Shown here in pieces: positions 54,504-63,187 of a stretch of 64,000 nt of DNA. A program made the position numbers and the translations under genes. Position 1 is the stretch's first letter. Each line of letters begins with the position of its first letter. Source of the stretch: Anaerolineae bacterium. Its GTDB lineage: Bacteria; Chloroflexota; Anaerolineae; 4572-78; J111. The notes beneath the pieces are model-generated. The model ran no database searches. It worked only from the letters and a program-made list of their open reading frames with translations, and was not told the DNA's origin. The stretch lies in assembly GCA_023382535.1 (NCBI GenBank), contig JAHDWA010000007.1:194449-258448 (forward strand), written 5' to 3'.

Positions 54504-55133
54504 TTATTGATCATTCGCCAGCCGCTGTTTGACTTGTTGCACAATATCCAGCAAAGCCTCGAACGGCTGCGCCCCGGAGATCAGGTACTTCTGCTCGATG
54601 ATGGCGGCGGGGACACCCTGCAAGCCATATACCTGGGCCTGCCGGATGTCGGCATCAACCTGCGGCGCATAGGCTCTGTTCTTGACGGCGTCCAGAAATT
54701 CAGCGCGATCCAGCCCGACTTCGGCGGCCAAATCCCCCAGCGTTTCCGGATCGCCAAAATCGCGGTCCTCGACGAAGTGGGCTTTGAACATGGCCTCGTG
54801 ATAGGCCGGCCCGGCTCCTTTTTCCTCGGCGTACTTGGCCCCTTCCAGGGCCAGGCGCGATTTCACCCCCCAGCGATGGCTTTTCATCTCCACCCCGAAG
54901 CGTTCTTGAGCGATTTGCTGCACCTGCGGCCAGCCGGCCTCGATGCGTTCCCGGTAGGCTTTTGCAACCGCTTCCGGCAGCGGCGGCGCGTCCTGCGGGC
55001 GCAGTTCGTAACTTTTCCAGATGACTTCAATCCCTTCGGTTTGAGCGAGTCGGTCCAAACTGGCCTTAATCATATAGCACCAGGGTCAGACAAAGTCGCT
55101 CCAGACTTCGAACTTCAATTTCTGTAGACTCAT
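54504..55133 (-). CDS. DsbA/FrnE-family oxidoreductase with in-frame UGA at the first active-site Cys (candidate selenoprotein)
   Basis: Starting at ATG 55133 the frame reads MSLQKLKFEVWSDFV, then UGA (55088-55086), then PWCYMIKASLDRL and on to a normal end at 54504: 209 residues if the UGA is read. In FrnE/2-hydroxychromene isomerase-like DsbA proteins this place is SDFVCPWCY, so the UGA replaces the nucleophilic first Cys of CxxC (TGC to TGA) and Cys19 is the second. The rest is intact: GVPAAIIEQKYLISGAQPFE with the cis-Pro loop and no other stop. A small hairpin follows the UGA at a distance suited to bacterial SECIS. Otherwise it would be a nonsense mutation with re-start at the Met in CYMIK. 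The gene stands alone between the MBOAT unit and uvrA. Confidence 0.75.
55052..55065 (-). promoter_or_regulatory. SECIS-like hairpin downstream of the UGA
   Basis: On the minus-strand mRNA, bases +21 to +34 after the UGA fold as GG-CCA-[GUU]-UGG-(A)-CC: five base pairs, one bulged A and a three-base loop beginning with GU. Bacterial SECIS elements are short stem-loops within the reading frame just after the UGA, with a G among the first loop bases; the distance of about 25 bases to the loop is in the usual range as I know it. The stem is weak, so this is only suggestive. Confidence 0.4.
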
Positions 55134-55314
55134 TCCCACCACTCATTCTAAAAGAGCTTCAAAGTAGAGTCGTAATCTTAGCTGCAAAATTCGAAAGTTG
55201 CAAGGGGAAGAAGGAGTGAGTGGCTGGGGTATAGGGCAAATGTGTAATTTTTCGAGGTTATAACCACAGGACATTATCCCGCCCCCGGTTGGCCAAAAAC
55301 ATCAAGCTGGGCTT

Positions 55315-55343
55315 TTGTGAGAAACTGAAGCTTGTGCTACAAT
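55315..55343 (+). promoter_or_regulatory. sigma70-like promoter of uvrA
   Basis: TTGTGA (55315-55320), 17 bases, TACAAT (55338-55343). It lies 135 bases before the chosen uvrA start. The rest of the 345-base gap between the divergent genes shows no other gene. Confidence 0.55.
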
Positions 55344-55355
55344 GTCAGTTTCAGT

Positions 55356-55369
55356 AGAAACTATGTTCT
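55356..55369. promoter_or_regulatory. possible LexA (SOS) box
   Basis: AGAAACTATGTTCT differs at one base from the GAAC-N4-GTTC core of Gram-positive-type LexA sites and has symmetrical AGAA/TTCT ends. It lies over the expected transcription start, 12 bases after the -10 hexamer of uvrA, a typical place for a repressor site of an SOS gene. Confidence 0.4.
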
Positions 55370-55478
55370 AATATGTCAAGTGGACAGGCAGCAGGTTGCA
55401 GAGTAGCAGGACTGTAGGTTGCACAATATTAAACTCGGCAACTTGCTACCTTGTTACCTATTGCTAAACCGGAGTGCA

Positions 55479-58418
55479 ATGAAGGTCATGTCACAAGACA
55501 AAATTGTCATTCGCGGGGCGCGCGAGCATAACCTGCGCAGTATTGACGTGCAAATTCCACGCAATAAGTTGGTCGTTTTTACCGGGGTTAGCGGCAGCGG
55601 TAAGTCATCGCTGGCCTTCGACACCCTCTATGCCGAAGGGCAGCGCCGCTACGTGGAGAGCCTGTCCTCCTACGCCCGCCAATTTTTGGGGCAGATGGAG
55701 AAACCCAAGGTAGATTATATTGGCGGCCTCAGCCCGGCCATCGCCATCGAGCAGAAAGCGGTCAGCAAAAATCCGCGCAGCACCGTCGGCACGGTAACAG
55801 AGGTGTATGATTACCTGCGGGTGCTCTTTGCCCGTGTCGGCACGCCGCACTGCTACAACTGTGGGCGCGAGGTCAAGCAGCAAAGCGCCCAACAGATTGT
55901 CGAACAGGTGGCCGCGCTGCCGGCGGAGACGCGTTTTCAGTTGCTCGCGCCGGTGGCCAAGGGACGCAAAGGCACGTTTGAAGACGTGCTGGCCCAGGCC
56001 CGCGCCGACGGTTTCGCCCGCGCCCGCATTGACGGGGTTACGACCGAGCTGGACCAGCGCTTTAAACTGGAAAAAAACAAAAAACATAATATCGAGCTGG
56101 TCATTGACCGGCTGGTCATCCCGGCTGACCCGGACGACGGTTTCCCGGCTCGCCTGGCCGATTCGGTGGAGACGGCCCTGCGTTGGGGTGAGGGCGTGCT
56201 GATGGTGGACGTGGTTGAGGGGGAAGAGTTGCTGCTGTCGGAGAAAAATGCCTGCGCCTACTGCGGCCTGAGTTTTCCCGAACTGACCCCGCAGATGTTC
56301 AGCTTCAACTCACCGTTGGGCGCCTGTACCGACTGCAACGGCCTGGGAGTGCGCCTGGAATTTGACCAGGAGCTGTTTATTGATCCGGCCAAATCCATCA
56401 ACGAAGGGGCGGTCATCCCCTGGGGAGAAGTTGCCAAAAAGGGCAGCAGTTGGGCCTCTCAAATCGCCCGGCAGATGGCCCACCGTTTCAATTTTAGCCT
56501 CGACACCCCCTGGCCGGCCCTGCCGCAGAGTGTGCGTGATTTGATTCTCCACGGCAACCCGGAGGTCAAATTCAGGTACCAAAGCGAGCATTTCTCCGGC
56601 AGTTGGCCGTACGAAGGCGTTATCAAATCCACCGAGCGGCGCTACAAGGAAACTCAATCCCAGGGTATGCGTGACTACTACAGTCGTTTTCTCAGCCAGC
56701 AGCCCTGCCCCACCTGCCAAGGCAAACGGCTGCGCCTTGAAGCAGGCGCGGTAACGATTGCCGGCCTCAAAATTGCTGAAGTGACCGCGATGAGCGTGGC
56801 CGAGGCGTACGATTGGATTTGTGGGCTGATGGGGGACGAGGTGGAGCAGGGGAGCAGGGGAGCAGGGGAGCAGGAAAGGAAAAACGGTCACGCCCCAGAG
56901 CAAAGCTTCCCCTGGGGACGCCCCACGCCTCACACCTCACAACTTACCCCCCAGGAACTCGAGATTGCTTACGAACTGCTCAAGGAAATCCGCGACCGGC
57001 TGAAATTTATGCTGGATGTGGGCTTGCATTATCTCACCCTCGACCGGGCGGCGCCGTCGCTGTCCGGGGGCGAAGGGCAGCGTATCCGGCTGGCCTCCCA
57101 GATTGGTTCCGGGCTGGTGGGGGTCATGTATATTTTGGACGAGCCTTCGATTGGGCTGCACCAGCGGGACAACCGCCGCCTGCTCGACTCGTTATTACGG
57201 CTGCGCGATTTGGGCAATACCGTCCTGGTAGTCGAGCATGACGAAGAGACGATGGAAGCGGCGGATTGGATTATTGACTTTGGCCCTGGGGCCGGCGTCA
57301 AGGGCGGTCAGGTCATTTTTGCCGGCACGCCCCAGGAGATGCGGCAGGCGCCGGCCTCGCTGACCGGCCAGTACCTGTCGGGCAAACTGGCAGTTGCCTC
57401 AGGTAACGGCCGGCGTAATCCCAACGGCCGCTGGTTAAAGCTGGGCGGAGTGACCCACCATAACCTCCACGATGTAGATGCCTGTTTTCCTCTGGGCTGT
57501 TTCACCTGTGTTACCGGGGTTAGTGGCAGCGGCAAGAGCAGCCTGATTACCGAGACCCTCTACCCGGCCCTGGCCCGGACACTGCACCGCGCCCAGGAGC
57601 GGCCCGGCCATTACGAACGGCTGGACGGCCTGGATGCCGTGGACAAGGTTATCCACATCACCCAGGACCCGATTGGCCGCACCCCGCGCAGTAACCCAGC
57701 CACCTATGTCAAGGTGTGGGACGACATCCGGGCCTTGTTTGCCCAAACGCCCGAAGCGCAGGCGCGCGGTTACAAGGCGGGACGCTTCAGTTTTAACGTA
57801 AAAGGGGGGCGCTGCGAGGCCTGTCAGGGCCACGGTCAGAAAGTGGTTGAGATGCACTTTCTGCCGGATGTCTGGGTGACGTGCGATGTGTGTCACGGGA
57901 CGCGCTTTAACCGGGAGACGCTGCAAGTGAAATACAAGGGCAAAAACATTGCCGAGGCGCTGGATATGGATGTTGCCGAGGCGCTGGACTTTTTTGGCAA
58001 TGTCCCGCGCATTAAACGTTTTTTGACCACCTTGCACGATGTTGGCTTGGATTATATCAAGCTGGGCCAGAGCGCGACCACCCTTTCCGGGGGCGAAGCG
58101 CAGCGGGTCAAGCTGGCCAAGGAACTGTCGCGCGTCGCTACGGGCGACACCGTTTACATTCTGGACGAACCGACGACCGGCCTGCATTTTGCCGACATTC
58201 AAAAGTTATTGGATGTACTCCACCGGCTGACCGACGCCGGAAACACCGTCATTGTCATCGAGCACAACCTGGACGTGATCAAGAGCGCCGATTGGATTAT
58301 TGACCTGGGGCCGGAGGGCGGCGACGAAGGCGGCAACATCATTGCCGCCGGCACCCCGGAGCAGGTGGCCGGGATGGAGACAAGCTACACCGGGCAGTTT
58401 TTACGGCGAGTATTGTGA
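55479..58418 (+). CDS. uvrA: UvrA, excinuclease ABC subunit A
   Basis: 979 residues from ATG 55479 (GGAGTGCA before it; ATG 55488 also possible, while 55419 would add an unrelated tail). Both ABC modules are complete: Walker [15 protein letters not shown] and [14 protein letters not shown], signatures [14 protein letters not shown] and [14 protein letters not shown]. Zinc-finger cysteines are present in [28 protein letters not shown] and [18 protein letters not shown]. UvrA finds bulky DNA lesions and loads UvrB. Odd feature: about residues 455-497, after GLMGDE, are a Gln/Gly/Glu/Pro-rich insert encoded partly by four GGAGCAGG repeats, just before the [16 protein letters not shown] part. Confidence 0.96.
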   Translation: MKVMSQDKIVIRGAREHNLRSIDVQIPRNKLVVFTGVSGSGKSSLAFDTLYAEGQRRYVESLSSYARQFLGQMEKPKVDYIGGLSPAIAIEQKAVSKNPRSTVGTVTEVYDYLRVLFARVGTPHCYNCGREVKQQSAQQIVEQVAALPAETRFQLLAPVAKGRKGTFEDVLAQARADGFARARIDGVTTELDQRFKLEKNKKHNIELVIDRLVIPADPDDGFPARLADSVETALRWGEGVLMVDVVEGEELLLSEKNACAYCGLSFPELTPQMFSFNSPLGACTDCNGLGVRLEFDQELFIDPAKSINEGAVIPWGEVAKKGSSWASQIARQMAHRFNFSLDTPWPALPQSVRDLILHGNPEVKFRYQSEHFSGSWPYEGVIKSTERRYKETQSQGMRDYYSRFLSQQPCPTCQGKRLRLEAGAVTIAGLKIAEVTAMSVAEAYDWICGLMGDEVEQGSRGAGEQERKNGHAPEQSFPWGRPTPHTSQLTPQELEIAYELLKEIRDRLKFMLDVGLHYLTLDRAAPSLSGGEGQRIRLASQIGSGLVGVMYILDEPSIGLHQRDNRRLLDSLLRLRDLGNTVLVVEHDEETMEAADWIIDFGPGAGVKGGQVIFAGTPQEMRQAPASLTGQYLSGKLAVASGNGRRNPNGRWLKLGGVTHHNLHDVDACFPLGCFTCVTGVSGSGKSSLITETLYPALARTLHRAQERPGHYERLDGLDAVDKVIHITQDPIGRTPRSNPATYVKVWDDIRALFAQTPEAQARGYKAGRFSFNVKGGRCEACQGHGQKVVEMHFLPDVWVTCDVCHGTRFNRETLQVKYKGKNIAEALDMDVAEALDFFGNVPRIKRFLTTLHDVGLDYIKLGQSATTLSGGEAQRVKLAKELSRVATGDTVYILDEPTTGLHFADIQKLLDVLHRLTDAGNTVIVIEHNLDVIKSADWIIDLGPEGGDEGGNIIAAGTPEQVAGMETSYTGQFLRRVL
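56843..56874. repeat. four tandem GGAGCAGG octamers inside uvrA
   Basis: Four perfect 8 bp units from 56843 to 56874, followed by about 70 bases of sequence that also looks foreign to uvrA (ending near 56945). The protein part encoded is an extra loop in the first ABC module. Confidence 0.8.
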
Positions 58419-58421
58419 AGG

Positions 58422-58829
58422 TCAGACGGTTTTGTAGGGCAATGCTTCCAGACCCACTTGCCCGGTCAGGGCTTCAAACTGCGGGTCTTTATGAAGGATC
58501 ACGGCTTTCTGCTGAATGGCATAGGCAGCGATGATTGTATCTGCCAGCGATAGATGATAATTCGCTTTCAGTCGTGCGGCGGTCAGCAACGTTGGCTCGT
58601 CAAGCTGCCATAGAAGATTAACCGGTAAAACTTTTAAGAGGGCGTAACGCCGTTCGGCTTCTGCTGTGCCGCGTTCTTGTTGAGTAATATAGGCGACCTC
58701 AAGCAAACTTATCCAGGTCATGATGACTGACTGCTCCCGGAGAATCTGTTCAACTCGTTCTGCACCCATCTCGTCTTCAATCAGGGTCATGATAGCAGAG
58801 GTGTCTAACAGGTAAGTTTCAGCGGTCAT
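58422..58829 (-). CDS. vapC: PIN-domain toxin (VapC family)
   Basis: 135 residues. The PIN-domain acidic residues are visible: Asp9 in YLLDTSAIM, Glu in ISLLEVAYI (about 42), Asp in LSLADTIIAAYA (about 96) and Asp in LHKDPQFEAL (about 114). VapC proteins are RNases that cleave tRNA or rRNA. The start overlaps the end of the AbrB-type antitoxin gene by 11 bases, the normal VapBC arrangement. Confidence 0.9.
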   Translation of the reverse strand: MTAETYLLDTSAIMTLIEDEMGAERVEQILREQSVIMTWISLLEVAYITQQERGTAEAERRYALLKVLPVNLLWQLDEPTLLTAARLKANYHLSLADTIIAAYAIQQKAVILHKDPQFEALTGQVGLEALPYKTV

Positions 58830-59049
58830 AGCTGCGATCCTCTTGCCGCGCGGCTAAGAGGCGTTGGAGCAGTTGTTCTCCCCGTCCGCTGCCGCGCAAG
58901 GCTCGAATTGGATCACGCGACACGGGAATAACCCGAATTGTATCACCATCGTCAATCCAGACCAGAGCATCGCCTTCTTCAATTTGATAACGTTTTCGGA
59001 TTGAAGCGGGAATAACAGTTTGTCCCCGTTTTGTAACAGCCGTTTGCAT
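58819..59049 (-). CDS. vapB: AbrB/MazE-like antitoxin (VapB family)
   Basis: 76 residues, ATG at 59049. The N-terminal swapped-hairpin AbrB domain has TAVTKRGQTVIPASIRKRYQI (in two parts) and GDALVWIDDGDTIRVIPV. The C-terminal 30 residues are charged (RGEQLLQRLLAARQEDR) and should wrap around the toxin. The region just upstream is very AT-rich, with TATATATT-like stretches, and probably holds the promoter bound by the pair for autoregulation. Confidence 0.88.
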   Translation of the reverse strand: MQTAVTKRGQTVIPASIRKRYQIEEGDALVWIDDGDTIRVIPVSRDPIRALRGSGRGEQLLQRLLAARQEDRSYDR

Positions 59050-59167
59050 TGTAAATCACCTGTAATTATGATACTTATACAATATATAAGATAATCAATC
59101 AAAACGCAAGACAAAAGACCTTTTATTAAGCCAATCTTGGATTTTTGAGCTGAGAGGAAGAAAGTAT

Positions 59168-60214
59168 ATGGAAGCCTCAGTTTTTGACCGCATTCGGGTT
59201 AATTTACTGGCAAAACGGCACAGTCTGGCCGAATGGCTGCGCAACACGCCGGCTCGTACCCGGCAAATACGCTTAGGGCCGGCGGCTGAACCCGCTCTCC
59301 AAGCGCATTTGAATAAACTCGATACGGCTATCGCCGAAATAGAGGAGGGCACCTTAGGCCGCTGCCAGGTTTGTCACGAGTATGTTGATCCTGAACTTTT
59401 AGAAATGGATTATACCGCCTCTGTCTGCCTCGATCATTTTTCGGATGACGAAAGACGCCTGCTGGAAGCTGACCTGGAGCTGGCCCAAAAAGTGCAGAAG
59501 GCGCTCCTGCCCCAACATGCGCCGACTATTCCGGGGTTGGAACTGGCCATTTTCAGCCGGCCAGCCCAAATTGTCGGCGGTGATTATTTTGACTTTTTCC
59601 ACTTTGCCGACGGCAGCCACGGCCTGGCCATCGCCGATGTAGCGGGTCACGGCATGTCCGCCAGCTTGCTAATGGCCAGTCTGCAAACTGCTTTGCGTAC
59701 CCTCGTCCCCACCACCGACTCTCCGGTCGAGGTATTGCAGCATCTCAATCGTTTCTTCGTCCACAACGTTCACTTCACCACTTTTGTGACCCTCTTTTTG
59801 GCCTGTTTCGACCATACCACCCAAACTCTGACCTACGGTAACGCCGGGCATAATCCACCCCTGCTCTACTGCCGGCAGACAAATGGCGGCGACTCCGTCA
59901 ACTGGCTCCAGCCGACCGGGGCGGCTGTGGGGCTGGTGGAGGAGTTCCGGATTACGACCGAGGTGGTGAAGCTTGCCCAAGGAGATATTTTGCTGTTATA
60001 TACGGATGGCGTCACCGAGGCGATGAACGCGGGGGAAGATCAATTTGGCCGGGAGCGGTTGGCGGCGCTGGTACAGCAGGCGGCCGGCTTGCCGGCCAAA
60101 GAGTTGGTCCAGGCAATCCGCCAGGAGGTCCAGGCGTTTACGGACGGTGAAGCTCTGGCGGATGATACGACCATCGTGGTGGGCAAGGTCAATGGCCAGG
60201 GTCAGGATCAATAG
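59168..60214 (+). CDS. zinc finger (DksA/TraR-like) fused to PP2C (SpoIIE/RsbU) phosphatase
   Basis: 348 residues. The N-terminal 95 residues have a helical part followed by a DksA/TraR-type finger: Cys66-x2-Cys69 (GRCQVCHEY) and Cys87/His90 (SVCLDH), in the setting AIAEIEEGTLGRC typical of DksA-like proteins. Residues 105-345 are a SpoIIE-type phosphatase: ALLPQHAPTIPGLELA, IVGGDYFDFF, DVAGHGMSASLLMA, GNAGHNPPLLY, LYTDGVTEAMN and ADDTTIVVG hold the metal-binding aspartates. Such enzymes act on anti-anti-sigma (STAS) proteins. The fusion hints at control by a redox or metal signal. No STAS partner is nearby. Confidence 0.88.
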   Translation: MEASVFDRIRVNLLAKRHSLAEWLRNTPARTRQIRLGPAAEPALQAHLNKLDTAIAEIEEGTLGRCQVCHEYVDPELLEMDYTASVCLDHFSDDERRLLEADLELAQKVQKALLPQHAPTIPGLELAIFSRPAQIVGGDYFDFFHFADGSHGLAIADVAGHGMSASLLMASLQTALRTLVPTTDSPVEVLQHLNRFFVHNVHFTTFVTLFLACFDHTTQTLTYGNAGHNPPLLYCRQTNGGDSVNWLQPTGAAVGLVEEFRITTEVVKLAQGDILLLYTDGVTEAMNAGEDQFGRERLAALVQQAAGLPAKELVQAIRQEVQAFTDGEALADDTTIVVGKVNGQGQDQ

Positions 60215-60223
60215 CCGGCGGAT

Positions 60224-60457
60224 TTAGACGCGGTCATCTACCCCTCTGACCCCTTCGTGCCTGGCGCAGTGGGCGCAGCAGTAAAGGGAGCCATTGGCTT
60301 CGACCCCGTGGCCGATAATTTTACAGCCGCAATGCTGGCAAGTTGGGGCCAGAGCATGGATGGCGCACTCGAAACTGTCGAAGGTGTGAGACCGGCCCAG
60401 CATAACGACTTCAAACGCTTTGTCGTAATCATTACCACAAACTTCACATTTAGCCAT
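60224..60457 (-). CDS. small cysteine-rich zinc-ribbon (metallothionein-like) protein
   Basis: 77 residues from ATG 60457, with GAAAGGAGTAACA before it. The cysteine pattern is CEVCG near the start, FECA, CQHCGC and CCAHCA, with His residues between, so it should bind one or two zinc ions. The phrases HTFDSFECAIHALAP and IIGHGVEANG are a conserved family pattern that I know from many actinobacterial and Chloroflexota genomes, where it is often annotated as a prokaryotic metallothionein-like protein without proven function. It ends ten bases after the stop of the converging phosphatase gene. Confidence 0.8.
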   Translation of the reverse strand: MAKCEVCGNDYDKAFEVVMLGRSHTFDSFECAIHALAPTCQHCGCKIIGHGVEANGSLYCCAHCARHEGVRGVDDRV

Positions 60458-60524
60458 TGTTACTCCTTTCGTTTTAAACCTGGCTGGTCTCGCAGACAGG
60501 CCAGGTTTTCGTTTTTTCATCCTT

Positions 60525-61607
60525 TCACGGTTTCATCAAATTGGGTGCTCCCCGTGCAAGCGTTTCTACCTCCGCAACGCCTTCGGGCACCTCATTGTTT
60601 TGGGGGGCGGCGCGATCAGCCAGGTGGGTCAAAGCGGAGGGAGCCATAGCCGATTGGCTTTCCCAGCCAGATTTTAAGGTATCGCCCCGCTCCGTCGTCG
60701 GCCCTGGTAAGAACTGGTTAAATAAGACCATGCCCGTAGCCATTATTCTTGGCGCTAACTCATTGGCCATCGCCGCCAGGCGAGCCTGCAACGTAATTAC
60801 TAACTCCGGGTCGCCGTAGCGACAGGCTTCGATGATTTGGCTCGCGGCATTTTCGGCCGTGGTCGAGATAACCGGCAGCGCGGCCAGGATAGAAAACCAG
60901 GCGAACTCTCTTTCGTGCTGTCCCCTGAAAAAGGCATTAAAATGAGACCCGGTCCGCATCAGGCCGGGGCAAACCGTGGTGACGTAAATTCTGTCCTGGG
61001 CTAATTCGGCTCGCAGCCCATCCGATAAACCGACCAGAGCGAATTTGCTGGTGCAGTAAGGCAAAAGGTGCGGCACGCTGATTTTGCCGCCGATAGAAGA
61101 GATATTAACAATCCGGCCCCCGCCCTGCTGCCGCATAGTGGGCAGCGCAGCCAGAATCGTATACAGAGGACCCCAGGTATGAACCGCCATTGCTTTGTCA
61201 AAATCCTTAACCGCCATATGGTCAAGCGGCCCACCCTGGATAATGCCGGCATTGTTGATGAGAACATCAAGGCGGCCAAAGTACTCGACAATGCGCTTAA
61301 TTGCCGCCTGCACTTCCTCCTGGCTGCGGACATCGCAGGGGATGGTCAGTACTTCGGTGTTATAGGAGGCCAGGTCTTCTTTTGCTCGTTCCAGTTCAGC
61401 AGAGTCGCGGGCCAATAAGGCCAAGTAAGCGCCCTCTTTGGCCAATTGACGCGCCATGACCAGCCCCAGCCCCCGTGAGCCGCCGGTAATAACAACCACC
61501 CGCTCTTTGAAATCCATTTTACGACTCATACGCTGCATTATTTGCAGACCCAGGGCCAGGCCAATACCTGTCAGACCGGCAAGGGTTAAGCCTCTGATGA
61601 TTTTCAT
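60525..61607 (-). CDS. short-chain dehydrogenase/reductase with N-terminal membrane segment
   Basis: 360 residues from ATG 61607; a longer in-frame start at 61670 adds an unlikely N-terminus. One hydrophobic segment (IIRGLTLAGLTGIGLALGLQI) is followed by the SDR domain: the NAD(P) motif VVITGGSRGLGLV, NNAGIIQGG, and the catalytic Ser and Tyr-x3-Lys in YCTSKFAL. The tail (about residues 295-360) is an extra region without clear fold, containing LPGPTTERGDTLKSG. This type of membrane-linked SDR with a C-terminal tail occurs in many bacteria; the substrate is unknown. Confidence 0.88.
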   Translation of the reverse strand: MKIIRGLTLAGLTGIGLALGLQIMQRMSRKMDFKERVVVITGGSRGLGLVMARQLAKEGAYLALLARDSAELERAKEDLASYNTEVLTIPCDVRSQEEVQAAIKRIVEYFGRLDVLINNAGIIQGGPLDHMAVKDFDKAMAVHTWGPLYTILAALPTMRQQGGGRIVNISSIGGKISVPHLLPYCTSKFALVGLSDGLRAELAQDRIYVTTVCPGLMRTGSHFNAFFRGQHEREFAWFSILAALPVISTTAENAASQIIEACRYGDPELVITLQARLAAMANELAPRIMATGMVLFNQFLPGPTTERGDTLKSGWESQSAMAPSALTHLADRAAPQNNEVPEGVAEVETLARGAPNLMKP

Positions 61608-61713
61608 CGTCTCATCACTCCTCTTTCCACTCAAAAACGAAGGATTTTTCCCTACCATGCATCCTATCACTGTTTCGGTGGCATGCCCACACTAATTTGG
61701 GCGAGCTTAAAGA

Positions 61714-61741
61714 TAAAAAAGAGCTATCTTTCGATAGCTCT
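61714..61741 (-). terminator. rho-independent terminator of the duplicated membrane protein gene
   Basis: On the minus strand AGAGCTATC-GAAA-GATAGCTCT is followed by TTTTTT. The stem is a perfect 9 bp with a GNRA-type loop, 28 bases after the stop of the gene at 61770-63017. Confidence 0.88.
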
Positions 61742-61769
61742 GACTTTTGAATCTTTCGGGGGGGAGGGA

Positions 61770-63017
61770 CTACTCGGATGGGCTAATTTTATCTTTGAGA
61801 CGGGGGGAGGTATCGCTGTCAGCAGGTCCAAATAGCTCCCACTGCCGGGCAACCTCGGATAGGGCCTCATCGCGGTTGGCCTGGTCCCACAGCACTTTGG
61901 GCGATAAACCCGAAAGAGAACCCCGGACGAATTTGACCAGCGTTTGAATTAAGCCCCGGATCAACCCGTGCAGCGACTGCTGGCGGAAACCGGCCAGCCA
62001 CCCCAGGACAATATAGCCGGCAATCACTGCGGGCGCGTCAACAACTGGCGGGGCTTCGCCGGCAAGGGATTGGAGGCCGAGATAGCCGCTGGCAATAAAC
62101 AGGTACATCACTCCCCCTAAAACAAGGCCGGTGAAGGGCAAAATGGGGTAAGCGACGAGGTGCTGCCGGTCAAAATCCTGTTCAAAAGAGATATGGCGGT
62201 ATAAATCATAGAACATGCCCACAACTCCGCCCATCCCCCCGGCAAGAATAGCAGGCCAACCCGCGGCCAGGAGATTGACCAGCAATGAATTGTCCTCAGT
62301 CTCCACTGGGAACAAGGACCAGCTCCCTAAAAATCCGGCCCCCAAACCCACCAACCAGACCAGGCCATAAACCAAAATAATTACTCCCCAGATTAAAGAC
62401 CAGCGGCTCATCCGCTGGCGCTGCTCAACCCAGGCTTGAAAGGCCAACGGCGATTCCGGGAGAGAACCGTTTGATCTGGGCGCTTTATTTGCGGCTGATT
62501 GCGTAAGGGGTGTCAATGCCTGGGACTCGGCGCTGCGGGCAGCGGGTCTGATCTTGGCCAGGACGGCTTCCTGATAATAGCCGGCAATCCAGGCCAGCAG
62601 CAGCGACAGGGCCACAAAGGTTGAGGAAGCCGCCAGGCTAGACACGGCCAGGGTACGGGTTGTGGCATAATTGACCAACAGGCCGCCCAGTAAGGTAATT
62701 AGCAGGCTCAGCATGCCGGCAATGAGGCCGGTTAGCGGCTGGAGGAAGTAAGTCAGGGGAGATTGGGTGGGCCAATCCCGGGCCACAAGCAGATGGTGAC
62801 TTAGACGCTGCAACATCGCCGTGGCCCCACCGAGGCCCCCGGCCAGGGCAGCGGCGAAGAGGATGGCGACCAGGTTATTCCCGGAGGCAAAAAATGGATC
62901 AACCAGGGTAAATCCGGCCGCCAAAGCGATTAACCCAATCACGCCGTAGCTGAGAACAATCCAACCCTGCCTGTAAGAAGGATGGAATTTCCCATTGGCG
63001 TTTTTAACTGCCGCCAT
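61770..63017 (-). CDS. hypothetical membrane protein with internal duplication
   Basis: 415 residues in two halves of about 150 residues, each with four hydrophobic segments, joined by an Ala/Ser/Pro-rich linker (about 165-205). The halves share a pattern: AALAGGLGGATAMLQRLSHHL with PLTYFLQPLTGLIAGML in the first, and AILAGGMGGVVGMFYDLYRHI with LVAYPILPFTGLVLGGVMYL in the second, followed in each by an AGYYQE/AGFRQQ segment. I do not recognise a family; duplicated four-helix modules occur in some transport or scaffold proteins. The last residues are charged and cytoplasmic. It has its own strong terminator, so it is a single unit. Confidence 0.75.
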   Translation of the reverse strand: MAAVKNANGKFHPSYRQGWIVLSYGVIGLIALAAGFTLVDPFFASGNNLVAILFAAALAGGLGGATAMLQRLSHHLLVARDWPTQSPLTYFLQPLTGLIAGMLSLLITLLGGLLVNYATTRTLAVSSLAASSTFVALSLLLAWIAGYYQEAVLAKIRPAARSAESQALTPLTQSAANKAPRSNGSLPESPLAFQAWVEQRQRMSRWSLIWGVIILVYGLVWLVGLGAGFLGSWSLFPVETEDNSLLVNLLAAGWPAILAGGMGGVVGMFYDLYRHISFEQDFDRQHLVAYPILPFTGLVLGGVMYLFIASGYLGLQSLAGEAPPVVDAPAVIAGYIVLGWLAGFRQQSLHGLIRGLIQTLVKFVRGSLSGLSPKVLWDQANRDEALSEVARQWELFGPADSDTSPRLKDKISPSE

Positions 63018-63187
63018 CGTCCGGTCTCCTGACCAAAAACACTCTGCCTATCATTTAAAGTATAATCGAGTTTTGAATTTTTTGAAAGTCTGCCATGTTA
63101 TGTCGAATGAGAGAATGGGCAACGGAAGGTGGGAGGCCGGCTGCGACAGAAATTCCAAACTTTCAGCCTGCCCTTCTTCCTCTTAAA

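Noticed and set aside
56843..56874. Tandem repeats as a possible CRISPR array
   Set aside because: Units are only 8 bp and directly joined with no spacers, inside a coding gene; no cas genes are in the window.
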